Translations under genes and position numbers: made by a program
Source of the DNA: Hyphomicrobiales bacterium
GTDB taxonomy: Bacteria > Pseudomonadota > Alphaproteobacteria > Rhizobiales > Rhizobiaceae
Direction: 5' to 3'
Length of the DNA: 64,000 nt
Assembly: GCA_900469475.1 (NCBI GenBank)
Contig: UBXG01000019.1
Location: forward strand, 124,001-188,000
In this document: positions 20,182 through 29,216 of the stretch, piece by piece
How the letters are laid out: each line of letters begins with the position of its first letter
Numbering within the stretch: position 1 is the first letter of the stretch
Notes under the pieces: model-generated
Database searches by the model: none
What the model was told of the DNA's origin: nothing
The model's input: only the letters and a program-made list of their open reading frames with translations

Positions 20182-21033
20182 ATGATGAAAACCCTGATTG
20201 GGGCACTTGCCACTTTGCTTGTCGGCACGTCGGCCTTTTCTGCTGATCTTTATACGCCCGAACCGGTACAGCCGGCGCCGGAAGTGACGGTCGCTCAATC
20301 CAGCGGCTGGTATCTGCGCGGCGATGTCGGCTATGCCTTCACGAACCTGCGCGGCGCAAACTACTTCCAGGGCTCCAATGCTAGCCTAGTCGATTTCGAT
20401 CGCGCCAAGCTGGATGGCAATGTCACGCTCGGTGGCGGTGTCGGTTACCAGATCAACAACTACCTTCGCACGGACTTGACGCTCGACTATCTCTTCAAGT
20501 CCGACTTCAAGGGCTCCACGAAGGGCGATTGCGGTGCCTGCGGCCCGGGCTTCACTCCGACTGCGGCAACCTCGCGCGATCTTGCCTCCCTGACGGCCTA
20601 TAGCTTGCTTGCCAACGCTTATGTCGATCTCGGCACCTACGGCATCTTCACTCCCTATGTCGGCGGCGGTCTCGGCGGCACTTACGTCAAGTGGAGCAAT
20701 CTGAAGAACACGTCCTGCTCCGACGCCAACCCGGATTCCTGCGACGGAACGGTCTCGCATAACGGCCGCGGCAGCTGGCGCTTTACCTATGCGCTGATGG
20801 CCGGTACCTCCATCGATCTGACCTGCAACCTCAAGGCGGATGTCGGTTATCGTTATCGCCACGTTCAGGGCGGCGACATGTTCGGTTACAACGAGAATGG
20901 CGGTCCCGGTTACGACAAGGGCCTGAACCTGCACGAAGCCCGCATCGGTGCCCGCTATACGTTCGGAGGCTGCCAGACGGCAAGCTACATGCCGCCGGCC
21001 GACATCCCGGTCCAGGCACCGGTCTACAAGTAA
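20182..21033 (+). CDS. Outer-membrane beta-barrel protein (Omp25/RopB-like)
   Basis: 283 residues with a signal peptide ending TSAFSA. The mature part begins DLYTPEPVQ and shows alternating barrel strands: GWYLRGDVGYAFTN, VGYQINNYLRTDLTLDYLFK, FTPYVGGGLGGTYVKW, LKADVGYRYRHVQGGDMFGY and a terminal EARIGARYTF. This pattern is the porin-like small barrel common on rhizobial and Brucella surfaces. ATG 20182 gives the signal peptide; the frame extends back to 20122. A strong terminator follows. Confidence 0.85.
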   Translation: MMKTLIGALATLLVGTSAFSADLYTPEPVQPAPEVTVAQSSGWYLRGDVGYAFTNLRGANYFQGSNASLVDFDRAKLDGNVTLGGGVGYQINNYLRTDLTLDYLFKSDFKGSTKGDCGACGPGFTPTAATSRDLASLTAYSLLANAYVDLGTYGIFTPYVGGGLGGTYVKWSNLKNTSCSDANPDSCDGTVSHNGRGSWRFTYALMAGTSIDLTCNLKADVGYRYRHVQGGDMFGYNENGGPGYDKGLNLHEARIGARYTFGGCQTASYMPPADIPVQAPVYK

Positions 21034-21056
21034 GCAATATCCATTCAAGTTATTGA

Positions 21057-21090
21057 AAAGCCGTCCGGTTTCTCGCCGGACGGTTTTTGT
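21057..21090 (+). terminator. Rho-independent terminator after outer-membrane gene
   Basis: CCGTCCGG (21061-21068) pairs with CCGGACGG (21076-21083), followed by TTTTTGTTTTT. Confidence 0.9.
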
Positions 21091-21270
21091 TTTTCCTCTA
21101 TCCCGTTAAGCAATTCTCCGTCGCCTTAAAGCTTCATTAACCACGAATTCCTTATGGTTAATGAAATGAGAATGGCAGCCTTCCCGCTCAGACCCAGACA
21201 TATGAGATATCAAGGGGAGCTAGCCGGTTCGACATTCGGGCGCGAGCCCGAGGATGGAAGGCGAGGGGTA

Positions 21271-22104
21271 ATGATCCGTTTTGACGCTTTGGCGCTGGCC
21301 GCGGCGATGGCAGGCGCATCGGCTGGTGTTGCGTTTGCGGCCGATGCGACACCGCCGGAAATCAAGATGTCGGAGGTGAATGTCAAGGATGCCAAGGGAT
21401 GGTATGTGCGCGGCGATGTCGGCTATGCCGTCAATGCCAGCCGCACCGACACGAAATTTCGCGCCTATGATCCTGCGGGTGGCGACTACAGTTCGAGCAG
21501 CTTTGATTCGACCCGGTTCGGCGGGGATTTTTCCGGCGGTCTCGGTGTCGGCTATCAGTTCAACGATCTGTTCCGCGCGGATGTGACGGGCGATTTCTTC
21601 AGCGGTGATTTCAATGGCCGCATTTCGAGCGATTCGCCTTGTTCCAGCGGGGCTGGCGGCACGGGATGCTCCACGAGGGCTCGTTCTTCCTTCAGGGCCG
21701 GCAGCCTGATGGTCAATGGTTATGTCGATCTCGGGACGCTCGCCGGTTTCACGCCCTATGTCGGTGCCGGGCTCGGCGCCACGCGGGTTTCCTGGAGTAG
21801 CGTCAACGCCATCGGCTCCTGTGTCGATGGCACGTCGGGCTGCGGTGGTGCTGCCTCAGTCAGCGCACGCTATCCTGGTGACAGTGACTGGCGCCTGACC
21901 TACGCGTTGATGGCGGGTGTGGCTTATGAGGTTGCGCCGAATATCAAGGTCGATCTTGGCTACCGCTTCTCCCATATCGCGGGTGGTGACATGTTCGGCT
22001 ATTCCGCCGCAGATTCGGCTGCAGGCGCCGGTGGCACGGCAGGCCGGGACGGCGCGTTGTCGCGCCATGAGATTCGCGTGGGCTTGCGGATCACTACTTG
22101 GTAA
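21271..22104 (+). CDS. Outer-membrane beta-barrel protein, paralogue
   Basis: 277 residues, a second small barrel right after the first and clearly related: GWYVRGDVGYAVNASRTDTK, VGYQFNDLFRADVTGDFFSG, FTPYVGAGLGATRVSWSS, KVDLGYRFSHIAGGDMFGYS and the end RHEIRVGLRI. A signal peptide ends GVAFAADA. I use ATG 21271, preceded by GGCGAGGGG; the frame is open to 21154. The pair likely arose by tandem duplication. Confidence 0.82.
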   Translation: MIRFDALALAAAMAGASAGVAFAADATPPEIKMSEVNVKDAKGWYVRGDVGYAVNASRTDTKFRAYDPAGGDYSSSSFDSTRFGGDFSGGLGVGYQFNDLFRADVTGDFFSGDFNGRISSDSPCSSGAGGTGCSTRARSSFRAGSLMVNGYVDLGTLAGFTPYVGAGLGATRVSWSSVNAIGSCVDGTSGCGGAASVSARYPGDSDWRLTYALMAGVAYEVAPNIKVDLGYRFSHIAGGDMFGYSAADSAAGAGGTAGRDGALSRHEIRVGLRITTW

Positions 22105-22114
22105 AACCCGAGGC

Positions 22115-22900
22115 TTACGGCGTCGTCAGTACGTAGGCGATACGCCGAAAGAAATCCACGGTTCGGAAGATGTGTGCGGGTATGCGCCGCCAAGCCGGTG
22201 CCTTGGCCGCGCGGTAGTCGCGACGCCAGCCGATCATCGTCGTTCGCTGCAGCCGGCTAAAACCGGCAATATTCGCGCGCGTACTCACGATAGATACATT
22301 CATGTCCCAGCCACGCTCCACGGCCACATCCCAGGGCAGCGACATGATGGCCAGCGATTTCACGATCTTTTCGGCGCCTTTGCGCGTGACGAGATAGCAG
22401 GCCGTCGAGCCTTGTGGACCAAAGAGGCAGCGTCCGACGATATCTCCCTTGCTGCTCCGGCCCATGGCACGAAAGCCGTTCCAGCGGTGATTGACGAGCT
22501 TGATCAGGTCGGCATTGGGCGCAGCATTCTTCGCGGCCACGGCGCGTGCGAGGAAATCGATATCCAGCGCAACATCATCTTCGATGACCACGGCCATTTG
22601 GTCTTCGCTCGCCAAAAACTGTTGCAGTGCCAACAGGTGACTCCGGTAGCAGCCATACTCACCGGGTAGGATGGTGCGGCCATGCCGGCGCTGGAAGCGA
22701 TCGTGATCTACATCGATCCATTCGTCGCGCGGGATGAGGGCACCGTCGACGCCGTGAATACGCTCGAATCGAAAACCGAACTCATCGCTCTGCCGCTGAA
22801 TCTCCGTCAGTCGTTCGGCTGCCCGGTCGATATTGATAAGATAGACCGGCATGGTTTGTGACGGTGTAAAAGAAGTTTCGGCGAGCGCAGTTAGGGACAT
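22115..22900 (-). CDS. Glycosyltransferase family 25 (LPS-type)
   Basis: GT25 enzymes such as LgtB/LpsA add sugars to lipooligosaccharide. The protein shows MPVYLINIDRAAERLTEI, FERIHGVDGALIP, LPGEYGCYRSHLLALQQF and VVIEDDVALD (the acidic metal site), all GT25 landmarks. The start is uncertain: ATG 22900 gives 261 residues, while ATG 22852 (MPVYLINID) would give the more usual GT25 beginning. It reads away from serC; no sugar-pathway neighbour is seen. Confidence 0.82.
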   Translation of the reverse strand: MSLTALAETSFTPSQTMPVYLINIDRAAERLTEIQRQSDEFGFRFERIHGVDGALIPRDEWIDVDHDRFQRRHGRTILPGEYGCYRSHLLALQQFLASEDQMAVVIEDDVALDIDFLARAVAAKNAAPNADLIKLVNHRWNGFRAMGRSSKGDIVGRCLFGPQGSTACYLVTRKGAEKIVKSLAIMSLPWDVAVERGWDMNVSIVSTRANIAGFSRLQRTTMIGWRRDYRAAKAPAWRRIPAHIFRTVDFFRRIAYVLTTP

Positions 22901-23074
22901 TGAGCACACTTGATAATTTCCATCGGCGCAAAACGGCGAGCGCCTAGCCATATATGATTGTGCATCAGCATAGAAACCAGCTTTTGTGGCATTAAATTTG
23001 GCTTATTTCCATTGCGCGTGACTTGCCTGGCATCAAAATCTCGCACGAAATCGTGAGGGAGCGCCATGAGCAAT

Positions 23075-23166
23075 TTTTATTGTTGCGCTAACGGGCTGCT
23101 TCCAATATATCCGGCGGCGGGACACTCCTCCCCAACGAGGAGCTTTCTATCTGAGAGGATAGCATC
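23075..23166 (+). promoter_or_regulatory. Structured serC leader (serC-motif candidate)
   Basis: Just before serC are two hairpins: CTCCTC(CCCAAC)GAGGAG and CTATC(TGAGAG)GATAG. The second loop holds the purine-rich GAGAGGA that would serve as ribosome-binding site, 8 bp before the ATG. A conserved serC RNA motif is known upstream of serC-serA in alphaproteobacteria; I infer this is a member from position and layout, without a covariance search. Confidence 0.6.
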
Positions 23167-24345
23167 ATGACTAAGCTCGCCAAGCCGGACATCCGTCCGA
23201 ATAATATCCATTTCTCTTCTGGTCCATGCTCGAAGCGCCCCGGTTGGACGCTTAACGCTCTTTCCGACGCGGCTCTTGGCCGTTCGCACCGCGCGAAAGT
23301 TGGTAAGGCAAAGCTGAAGCAGGCCATTGATCTTACCCGCGAAATTTTGGAAGTGCCGGCGGACTATCGCATTGGCATTGTTCCGGCTTCCGATACCGGC
23401 GCCGTCGAGATGGCGCTCTGGTCGCTGCTCGGCGAACGCGGAGTCGACATGCTCGCCTGGGAAAGCTTCGGCGCCGGCTGGGTTACCGACGTCGTCAAGC
23501 AACTGAAGCTCAAGGACGTCCGCAAGCTTGAAGCCGGCTACGGCGAGCTGCCCGATCTTTCCGCTGTCGATTTCGACCGCGACGTAGTCTTCACCTGGAA
23601 CGGTACTACCTCCGGCGTGCGCGTCCCCAATGGCGATTTCATCCCGGCCGACCGCAAGGGCCTGACGATCTGTGACGCCACCTCGGCCGCATTCGCTCAG
23701 AACCTCGATTTTGCCAAGCTCGATGTCGTCACCTTCTCCTGGCAGAAGGTTCTCGGCGGCGAGGGCGCCCATGGTGTCATCATCCTGTCGCCGCGCGCCG
23801 TCGAGCGCCTGACAACCTATGTGCCGGCCTGGCCGCTGCCGAAGATCTTCCGCATGACCAGTGGCGGCAAGCTGATCGAAGGCATCTTTACCGGTGAGAC
23901 GATCAATACGCCTTCGATGCTCTGCGTCGAAGACTATATCGACGCGCTCCTCTGGGCGAAGGATCTCGGTGGCCTGAAGGCGCTGATTGGCCGTGCCGAT
24001 GCCAATGCCAAGGTCATCCATGACTTCGTCGCCGCCAACGACTGGATCGCCAATCTCGCCGCCAAGGCGGAGACGGCGTCCAACACCTCCGTATGCCTGA
24101 AGATCGTCGACAAGGACGTCGTCGCTCTGGATGCCGATGGCCAGGCGAATTTCGCCAAGGGTCTGGTTGCGCTCCTTGAGAAGGAAGGCGTCGCCTATGA
24201 CGTCGGCCATTACCGCGACGCGCCGTCGGGCCTGCGCATCTGGGCAGGTGCCACGATCGAAGCTTCCGACATGCAGAAGCTGATGCCCTGGCTCGCCTGG
24301 GCTTTCGAAACGCAGAAGGCGACGCTCTCCCAGGCTGCTGCCTGA
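23167..24345 (+). CDS. serC: Phosphoserine aminotransferase SerC
   Basis: Second step of serine synthesis, transferring nitrogen from glutamate to 3-phosphohydroxypyruvate; pyridoxal-phosphate enzyme of 392 residues. It is of the alphaproteobacterial type, starting MTKLAKPDIRPNNIHFSSGP. The PLP lysine lies in FSWQKVLGGEGAHG (K at about residue 195). serA follows, so two consecutive pathway enzymes are clustered. Confidence 0.95.
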   Translation: MTKLAKPDIRPNNIHFSSGPCSKRPGWTLNALSDAALGRSHRAKVGKAKLKQAIDLTREILEVPADYRIGIVPASDTGAVEMALWSLLGERGVDMLAWESFGAGWVTDVVKQLKLKDVRKLEAGYGELPDLSAVDFDRDVVFTWNGTTSGVRVPNGDFIPADRKGLTICDATSAAFAQNLDFAKLDVVTFSWQKVLGGEGAHGVIILSPRAVERLTTYVPAWPLPKIFRMTSGGKLIEGIFTGETINTPSMLCVEDYIDALLWAKDLGGLKALIGRADANAKVIHDFVAANDWIANLAAKAETASNTSVCLKIVDKDVVALDADGQANFAKGLVALLEKEGVAYDVGHYRDAPSGLRIWAGATIEASDMQKLMPWLAWAFETQKATLSQAAA

Positions 24346-24361
24346 GGCTTGAAGCGTTTAT

Positions 24362-24385
24362 GGCTCCGCCACGACAGGCGGAGCC
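24362..24385 (+). other. Perfect hairpin between serC and serA
   Basis: GGCTCCGCC (24362-24370) and GGCGGAGCC (24377-24385) form a perfect 9-bp stem with loop ACGACA. No T-run follows, so it may stabilise a processed end or pause transcription rather than terminate it. Confidence 0.5.
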
Positions 24386-24490
24386 CCGCATCCCGAAATT
24401 CTCGTTGTTTTCATGCAATTCCCTACGGAAAGCCGTTTTGCATTTTTCGTGGAATTGCTCGTCTTAGCTGACCCTTTTCAGGAGGCCTCC

Positions 24491-26086
24491 ATGGCACCTC
24501 GCGTTCTCGTATCCGACGAACTGTCGGAAACCGCCGTCCAGATCTTCCGCGATCGCGGCGTCGAAGTCGATTTCCAGCCGCAGCTTGGCAAGGACAAGGA
24601 CAAGCTGTTCGAAATCATCGGCAATTATGATGGTCTTGCCATCCGTTCGGCCACCAAGGTGACGGAAAAGATCATCGAAGCGGCCAAGAACCTCAAGGTT
24701 GTCGGCCGCGCAGGTATCGGGGTCGACAATGTCGATATCCCCGCCGCCTCGCGCCGCGGTATCATCGTCATGAACACGCCGTTCGGCAATTCGATTACGA
24801 CGGCCGAACACGCCATCGCACTGATGTTTGCCGTTGCCCGCCAGCTTCCGGCCGCCGATGCCTCGACGCAGGCCGGCAAGTGGGAAAAGTCGAAGTTCAT
24901 GGGTGTCGAAATCACCGGCAAGACGCTCGGCATCATCGGTGCCGGCAACATCGGCTCCATCGTCATTGCCCGCGCCCTCGGCCTGAGGATGCATGTTCTG
25001 GCCTATGACCCGTTCCTGTCGAAGGAGCGCGCCGAGGAAATGGGCGTGACCAAGGTCGAGCTCGACGAGCTTTTTGCCGGTGCCGACTTCATCACGCTGC
25101 ACGTGCCGCTGACCGACAAGACCCGCAACATCATCGACGCCTCTGCCATCGCCAAGATGAAGCAGGGAGTGCGCATCATCAACTGCGCCCGCGGCGGCCT
25201 GGTTGACGAGGCAGCCCTTGCTGCCGCCATCAAATCAGGCCATGTCGCCGGCGCCGCCTTCGACGTCTTCGAAGTCGAGCCGGCCAAGGAAAGCCCGCTC
25301 TTCGGCCTGCCGAACGTCGTCTGCACGCCGCATCTCGGCGCCTCGACGACCGAAGCCCAGGAAAACGTCGCCCTGCAGGTCGCCGAGCAGATGGCCGACT
25401 ACCTCGTCAAGGGCGCCGTCTCGAACGCCATCAACATGCCCTCGATCACGGCTGAAGAAGCCCCGATCCTGAAGCCGTTCATCAAGCTTGCCGACGTTCT
25501 CGGCGCCTTCGTCGGCCAGGTCACGGACGATCCGATCAAGGAAATCGAGATCCTCTATGACGGCGTCACCGCCAACATGAACACCAAGGCGCTGACGAGC
25601 GCGCTGCTTGCCGGCCTGATCCGCAATCAGGTTGCCGACGTCAACATGGTTTCGGCGCCGATCATGATCAAGGAAAAGGGTATCGTTCTTGCCGAAGTCA
25701 AGCGCGACAAGACCGGCGTCTATGACGGCTACATCAAGCTGACTGTCACGACAGACAGCATGAGCCGCTCCGTTGCCGGTACCGTCTTCTCGGACGGCAA
25801 GCCGCGCTTCATCCAGATCAAGGGCATCAACCTCGATGCGGATGTCGGCAATCACATGGTCTACCTCGCCAATACCGACGTTCCCGGCATGATCGGCTTC
25901 ATCGGCACGACGCTCGGTTCCGCCGGCGTCAACATCGCCAACTTCCAGCTCGGCCGCGACAAGCAGGGTGGCGACGCCATCGCGCTGCTTTATGTCGATG
26001 GTCCGATCAGCGATGAGGTGCTTGCCAAGCTGACGGCGCATCACGCGATCCGCCAGGCCAAGCCGCTGGTATTCAACGTCGACTAA
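24491..26086 (+). CDS. serA: D-3-phosphoglycerate dehydrogenase SerA
   Basis: First enzyme of serine synthesis. The 531-residue long form has the NAD-binding motif GIIGAGNIGSIVIARA (about residue 150), the catalytic Arg in NCARGGLVDE, the Glu in DVFEVEPAKESPL and the His in CTPHLGAS. An intervening domain and a C-terminal ACT domain follow (DVPGMIGFIGTTLGSAGVNI), the serine-sensing module in this family. ATG 24491 follows GGAGGCCTCC; the frame upstream to 24413 has no family features. Confidence 0.96.
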   Translation: MAPRVLVSDELSETAVQIFRDRGVEVDFQPQLGKDKDKLFEIIGNYDGLAIRSATKVTEKIIEAAKNLKVVGRAGIGVDNVDIPAASRRGIIVMNTPFGNSITTAEHAIALMFAVARQLPAADASTQAGKWEKSKFMGVEITGKTLGIIGAGNIGSIVIARALGLRMHVLAYDPFLSKERAEEMGVTKVELDELFAGADFITLHVPLTDKTRNIIDASAIAKMKQGVRIINCARGGLVDEAALAAAIKSGHVAGAAFDVFEVEPAKESPLFGLPNVVCTPHLGASTTEAQENVALQVAEQMADYLVKGAVSNAINMPSITAEEAPILKPFIKLADVLGAFVGQVTDDPIKEIEILYDGVTANMNTKALTSALLAGLIRNQVADVNMVSAPIMIKEKGIVLAEVKRDKTGVYDGYIKLTVTTDSMSRSVAGTVFSDGKPRFIQIKGINLDADVGNHMVYLANTDVPGMIGFIGTTLGSAGVNIANFQLGRDKQGGDAIALLYVDGPISDEVLAKLTAHHAIRQAKPLVFNVD

Positions 26087-26146
26087 ACCTCTTCGCCTCT
26101 ACCAGGGGGCGAAGACATTCATCTGCTCCTCCCAAGAGCCAATCCC

Positions 26147-26186
26147 GAAACCCGGTGCGACGCAAGTTGCGCCGGGTTTCTTTCAT
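26147..26186 (+). terminator. Rho-independent terminator after serA
   Basis: AAACCCGGTGCGA pairs imperfectly with TTGCGCCGGGTTT and is followed by CTTTCATT. Confidence 0.7.
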
Positions 26187-26257
26187 TGTTGCAAGGGTTG
26201 TGGATAAGTCGTTCCGGCGGACTATCGAGCTTTGCCAAACGGGCCTATCTCTTTGCC

Positions 26258-26941
26258 ATGGAGGCTTTGCGGAAGAACATTCTCGGGGAAGGAATGGGCA
26301 CGCCGATCGAGTGGCTGGCAAAGCCCGTCTCGATTGCGATCGTGCTTTTCGCGCGGGCCATTACGGCGGTGAGGGCAATCTGGCCCGAGAGCGGCATGAA
26401 TACCCGCCGCTGCATCTACTTCGCCAATCATTCCAGCCATGGCGATTTCATCCTGATCTGGGCGGTGTTGCCACCCAGGCTGCGCCGGCGCGTTCGGCCT
26501 GTTGCCGGCGCCGATTACTGGCTGAAATCCTCTCTCAACAGCTTCATCGGCCGCGATGTCTTCAATGCAGTGCTGATCGAGCGGGACCGGGAAGCGCGCA
26601 AGGAAGATCCGGTTACGCAGATGACGCAGGCCTTGGATGACGGTTCATCCCTGATCCTGTTTCCCGAGGGCACCCGCAATCTGACCGAGGTGCCGCTGCA
26701 GCCGTTCAAGAGCGGGCTCTACCATCTCGCCCAGGCTCGTCCGGATATCGATCTCGTTCCCGTCTGGATCGATAATCTCAATCGCGTCATGCCCAAGGGC
26801 GAGTTCGTGCCCATTCCGCTGATCTGCACAGTTACCTTCGGCGAAGCCCTGCACATCGGCGAGGCCGAAGAGAAGGCGGATTTCCTGGCAAGGGCCGAGG
26901 CGGCCCTGCTGGCGCTTGCGCCGAAGCGGGCGGGGGATTGA
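26258..26941 (+). CDS. 1-acyl-glycerol-3-phosphate acyltransferase-like protein
   Basis: PlsC-family acyltransferase, about 227 residues. The catalytic HX4D appears as NHSSHGDFI and the phosphate-binding block as LFPEGTRN, with an N-terminal membrane segment before them. It starts a same-direction run with a CdsA-like gene (26944), a small membrane protein (27891) and a CDP-alcohol phosphotransferase (28297). Together these could make a lipid: acyl transfer, CDP activation, head-group transfer. ATG 26258 is the chosen start; ATG 26294 is possible. Confidence 0.82.
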   Translation: MEALRKNILGEGMGTPIEWLAKPVSIAIVLFARAITAVRAIWPESGMNTRRCIYFANHSSHGDFILIWAVLPPRLRRRVRPVAGADYWLKSSLNSFIGRDVFNAVLIERDREARKEDPVTQMTQALDDGSSLILFPEGTRNLTEVPLQPFKSGLYHLAQARPDIDLVPVWIDNLNRVMPKGEFVPIPLICTVTFGEALHIGEAEEKADFLARAEAALLALAPKRAGD

Positions 26942-26943
26942 GC

Positions 26944-27894
26944 ATGAGTGCTGCAAGCGCCGACCTGATCCATCTCGTTCTCGGCATTTTCGGCGTGTTG
27001 ATCGTCGCCTCCATCGTTGGCTATGTGCTCGAACAGCGCCTGTCGCCCGACGGATCAAATGCGGCGATCGAAAACCTGAATGCGCGCATCAAGGCCTGGT
27101 GGGTGATGGTGGTGCTGATCGGCATCGCCTTCGTGGCCGGACGTGCCGGCGTCATCCTGCTCTTCGCCTTCTGCTCCTTTGCGGCGCTGCGCGAATTCGT
27201 GACGCTGATCAACACAAAGCGGGCCGACCATTGGGCGCTGGCCGCTGCCTTCTTCGTCGCCGTGCCGGTGCAATATTATCTGCTCTGGGCCGAGCAATAC
27301 GGCATCTATTCGATCTTCATTCCTGTCTACGCCTTCCTGTTCATGCCGATCATCGCGGTGCTGCGCGGTGATACCGAGCGGTTTCTCGTGCGTATCGCCG
27401 AGGTGCAATGGGCGCTGATGATCTGCGTCTTCTGCGCATCGCACGTGCCGGCGCTGCTCACCCTGCATATTCCGGGCTATGAGGGCCGCAACGTGCTGCT
27501 GATCGCGTTCCTGGTGATTGTCGTGCAGCTCAGCGACGTGCTCCAATATGTCTGGGGCAAGCTTTTCGGGAAGACGAAGATCGCACCGCGGCTGTCGCCA
27601 TCAAAGACTGTCGAAGGCTTTGTCGGCGGTGTCGTCAGCGCATCGCTGATCGGCGCTGCCCTCTGGTGGGTCACGCCGTTCACGCCGCTGCAGGCCGGGC
27701 TGCTCGCCTTCGTCATTACGATCATGGGCTTTTTCGGCGGGCTGGTGATGTCGGCGATCAAGAGGGATCGCGGGGTCAAGGATTGGGGTCACCTGATCGA
27801 AGGTCATGGCGGGCTGATCGACCGGCTGGATTCGGTCGTCTTCTCGGCGCCGATCTTCTTCCACCTCGTTCGCTTCTGGTGGTCCGTGTCATGA
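26944..27894 (+). CDS. CdsA-like phosphatidate cytidylyltransferase
   Basis: 316 residues with about eight transmembrane helices. The signature near the end, DWGHLIEGHGGLIDRLDS (about residues 278-295), matches the CTP_transf_1/CdsA motif SxxKRxxxxKDxGxxxPGHGGxxDRxDS, preceded by SAIKRDRGVK. It follows the acyltransferase by 2 bp and overlaps the next ATG by 4 bp. A housekeeping cdsA probably exists elsewhere, so this may serve a side pathway such as that proposed for E. coli YnbB. Confidence 0.87.
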   Translation: MSAASADLIHLVLGIFGVLIVASIVGYVLEQRLSPDGSNAAIENLNARIKAWWVMVVLIGIAFVAGRAGVILLFAFCSFAALREFVTLINTKRADHWALAAAFFVAVPVQYYLLWAEQYGIYSIFIPVYAFLFMPIIAVLRGDTERFLVRIAEVQWALMICVFCASHVPALLTLHIPGYEGRNVLLIAFLVIVVQLSDVLQYVWGKLFGKTKIAPRLSPSKTVEGFVGGVVSASLIGAALWWVTPFTPLQAGLLAFVITIMGFFGGLVMSAIKRDRGVKDWGHLIEGHGGLIDRLDSVVFSAPIFFHLVRFWWSVS

Positions 27895-28307
27895 CCGGCC
27901 GGCTCAAAGCACTTGCCGGCAGCAGCATCGTGCATGTGCTTTTCGCGTTCCTCGCCATGGGCGGCTGGGCCGTCTTTGCCAATCGCGCGCATCCGATGCC
28001 GCGTCCTTTGATTGCCGGTCTTGTGCAGGGCGTGCTGTCGGGCTGCCTGACACTGTTTCTGAAGTCTGCCGTCGAGGCTCTGTCGCGACGGTTCAGTGGC
28101 TTTACGGTCCTCTGGGCGCCGCCGCTGATTGCATGCCTGGGCTCGGCGGTGATCCTGGTGACCATCCATGCCTTGAGCGGCACGCCGGAGATCCTGAAGA
28201 CGATTGCCGTGCCGCTGCTGGTGTCGTCGAGCTATGCGGCGATCTACAATTATTCGATTTCCGGCGGGAGGCGCCGAAGCATGACAGGTGAGAGCCATGG
28301 CGGGTGA
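27891..28307 (+). CDS. Small integral membrane protein
   Basis: 138 residues with about four hydrophobic segments (IVHVLFAFLAMGGWAVFAN, LIAGLVQGVLSGCLTLFL, APPLIACLGSAVILVTIH, TIAVPLLVSSSYAAIYNY). I do not recognise the family. The ATGA overlap with the CdsA-like gene and the 11-bp overlap with the phosphotransferase gene show it belongs to the same lipid-type operon, so a role in membrane-lipid handling is a reasonable inference only. Confidence 0.7.
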   Translation: MTGRLKALAGSSIVHVLFAFLAMGGWAVFANRAHPMPRPLIAGLVQGVLSGCLTLFLKSAVEALSRRFSGFTVLWAPPLIACLGSAVILVTIHALSGTPEILKTIAVPLLVSSSYAAIYNYSISGGRRRSMTGESHGG

Positions 28308-28947
28308 GGGGATAGGAGACAGGCGGCCGCTGGCCAGCCGTAATACGCGATGGGCGCAAGCCCTGGCGCGGCGCATGACCGCGCTTTCCGTGACGCCTAA
28401 CCAGATATCGCAGGCGAGCATGGCGATGGCAGCGCTGGCCGGCGCCAGCTTCTGGCTTTCCGGCTCTGGCGGCACGGGAATGCGCGTGCTGCTGCTCCTC
28501 CTCGGGGCCTTGTTCTGCCAGCTGCGCCTGCTCTGCAATCTGCTCGATGGCATGGTCGCGGTCGAGGGTGGCAAGGGGGAAGCCGATGGACCCTTCTGGA
28601 ACGAATTTCCGGACCGCATCGCTGATATCCTGATTTTCGCCGGCATCGGCTACGGCATCACGTCTCCCGGGCTCGGCTGGGCCGCCGCCGCCTTTGCCGT
28701 GCTGACGGCCTATGTCCGTGAACTCGGGCGCGCCACCGGCAATCCCAGCGACTTCGGTGGCCCCATGGCCAAGCAGCACCGCATGGCCGTCATCACCGCG
28801 GCGGCGCTGCTCTCCGTTGTCGAGGCCTTGTGGAGTGGTGGCATATGGGTCCTGACCATCGCTCTCTGGATCGTCGCGGTCGGGTCGGCCGTCACCGTAC
28901 TGCGCCGCGGGCGCAATCTGATCGGCCATTTGAAAGCCAAGAGGTGA
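28297..28947 (+). CDS. CDP-alcohol phosphotransferase family protein
   Basis: 216 residues, membrane-embedded. The family motif DGx2ARx8Gx3Dx3D is recognisable but altered: LLDGMVAVEGGKGEADGPFW continues to EFPDRIAD, so the usual AR is AV and the spacing to the last aspartates differs. N-terminal LSVTPNQISQASMAMAALAG matches the family lead-in. Partner of the CdsA-like gene upstream, which would supply the CDP-activated substrate. The altered motif may mean a different head group or metal geometry. ATG 28297 is chosen; GTG 28288 is possible. Confidence 0.8.
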   Translation: MAGEGIGDRRPLASRNTRWAQALARRMTALSVTPNQISQASMAMAALAGASFWLSGSGGTGMRVLLLLLGALFCQLRLLCNLLDGMVAVEGGKGEADGPFWNEFPDRIADILIFAGIGYGITSPGLGWAAAAFAVLTAYVRELGRATGNPSDFGGPMAKQHRMAVITAAALLSVVEALWSGGIWVLTIALWIVAVGSAVTVLRRGRNLIGHLKAKR

Positions 28948-29086
28948 TTCGCAGATCGGCCTGCCCCTTGCGCCGGATGGCAATCCTTTCTATATCCCTC
29001 CACAATTGAGGCGGGCCGCAAAGAGCGGCCGATACGCCCCGCATGATGAAAATTCGCCGCTTTTGCATGGCATCCAGCGGTGAGAA

Positions 29087-29131
29087 GCATGATCCCAAAA
29101 AGTGTGTAGCGGTTTTTGGGTAAGATCATGC
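29087..29131. repeat. Rhizobial intergenic palindromic repeat (RIME-like)
   Basis: A 45-bp imperfect palindrome bounded by GCATGATC (29087-29094) and GATCATGC (29124-29131), with CCAAAA facing TTTTGGG inside and AGTGTGTAGCGG in the loop. Elements of this form are abundant between rhizobial genes. It lies 86 bp before mnmA. Confidence 0.65.
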
Positions 29132-29216
29132 GAAATCAAATAGAGAGAGCGTGACGGCTTTTCGCAGAAAAGTCATTCCGCTCGGCAGCATCGAAGATCG
29201 TTCAAGACTGGCGGCA

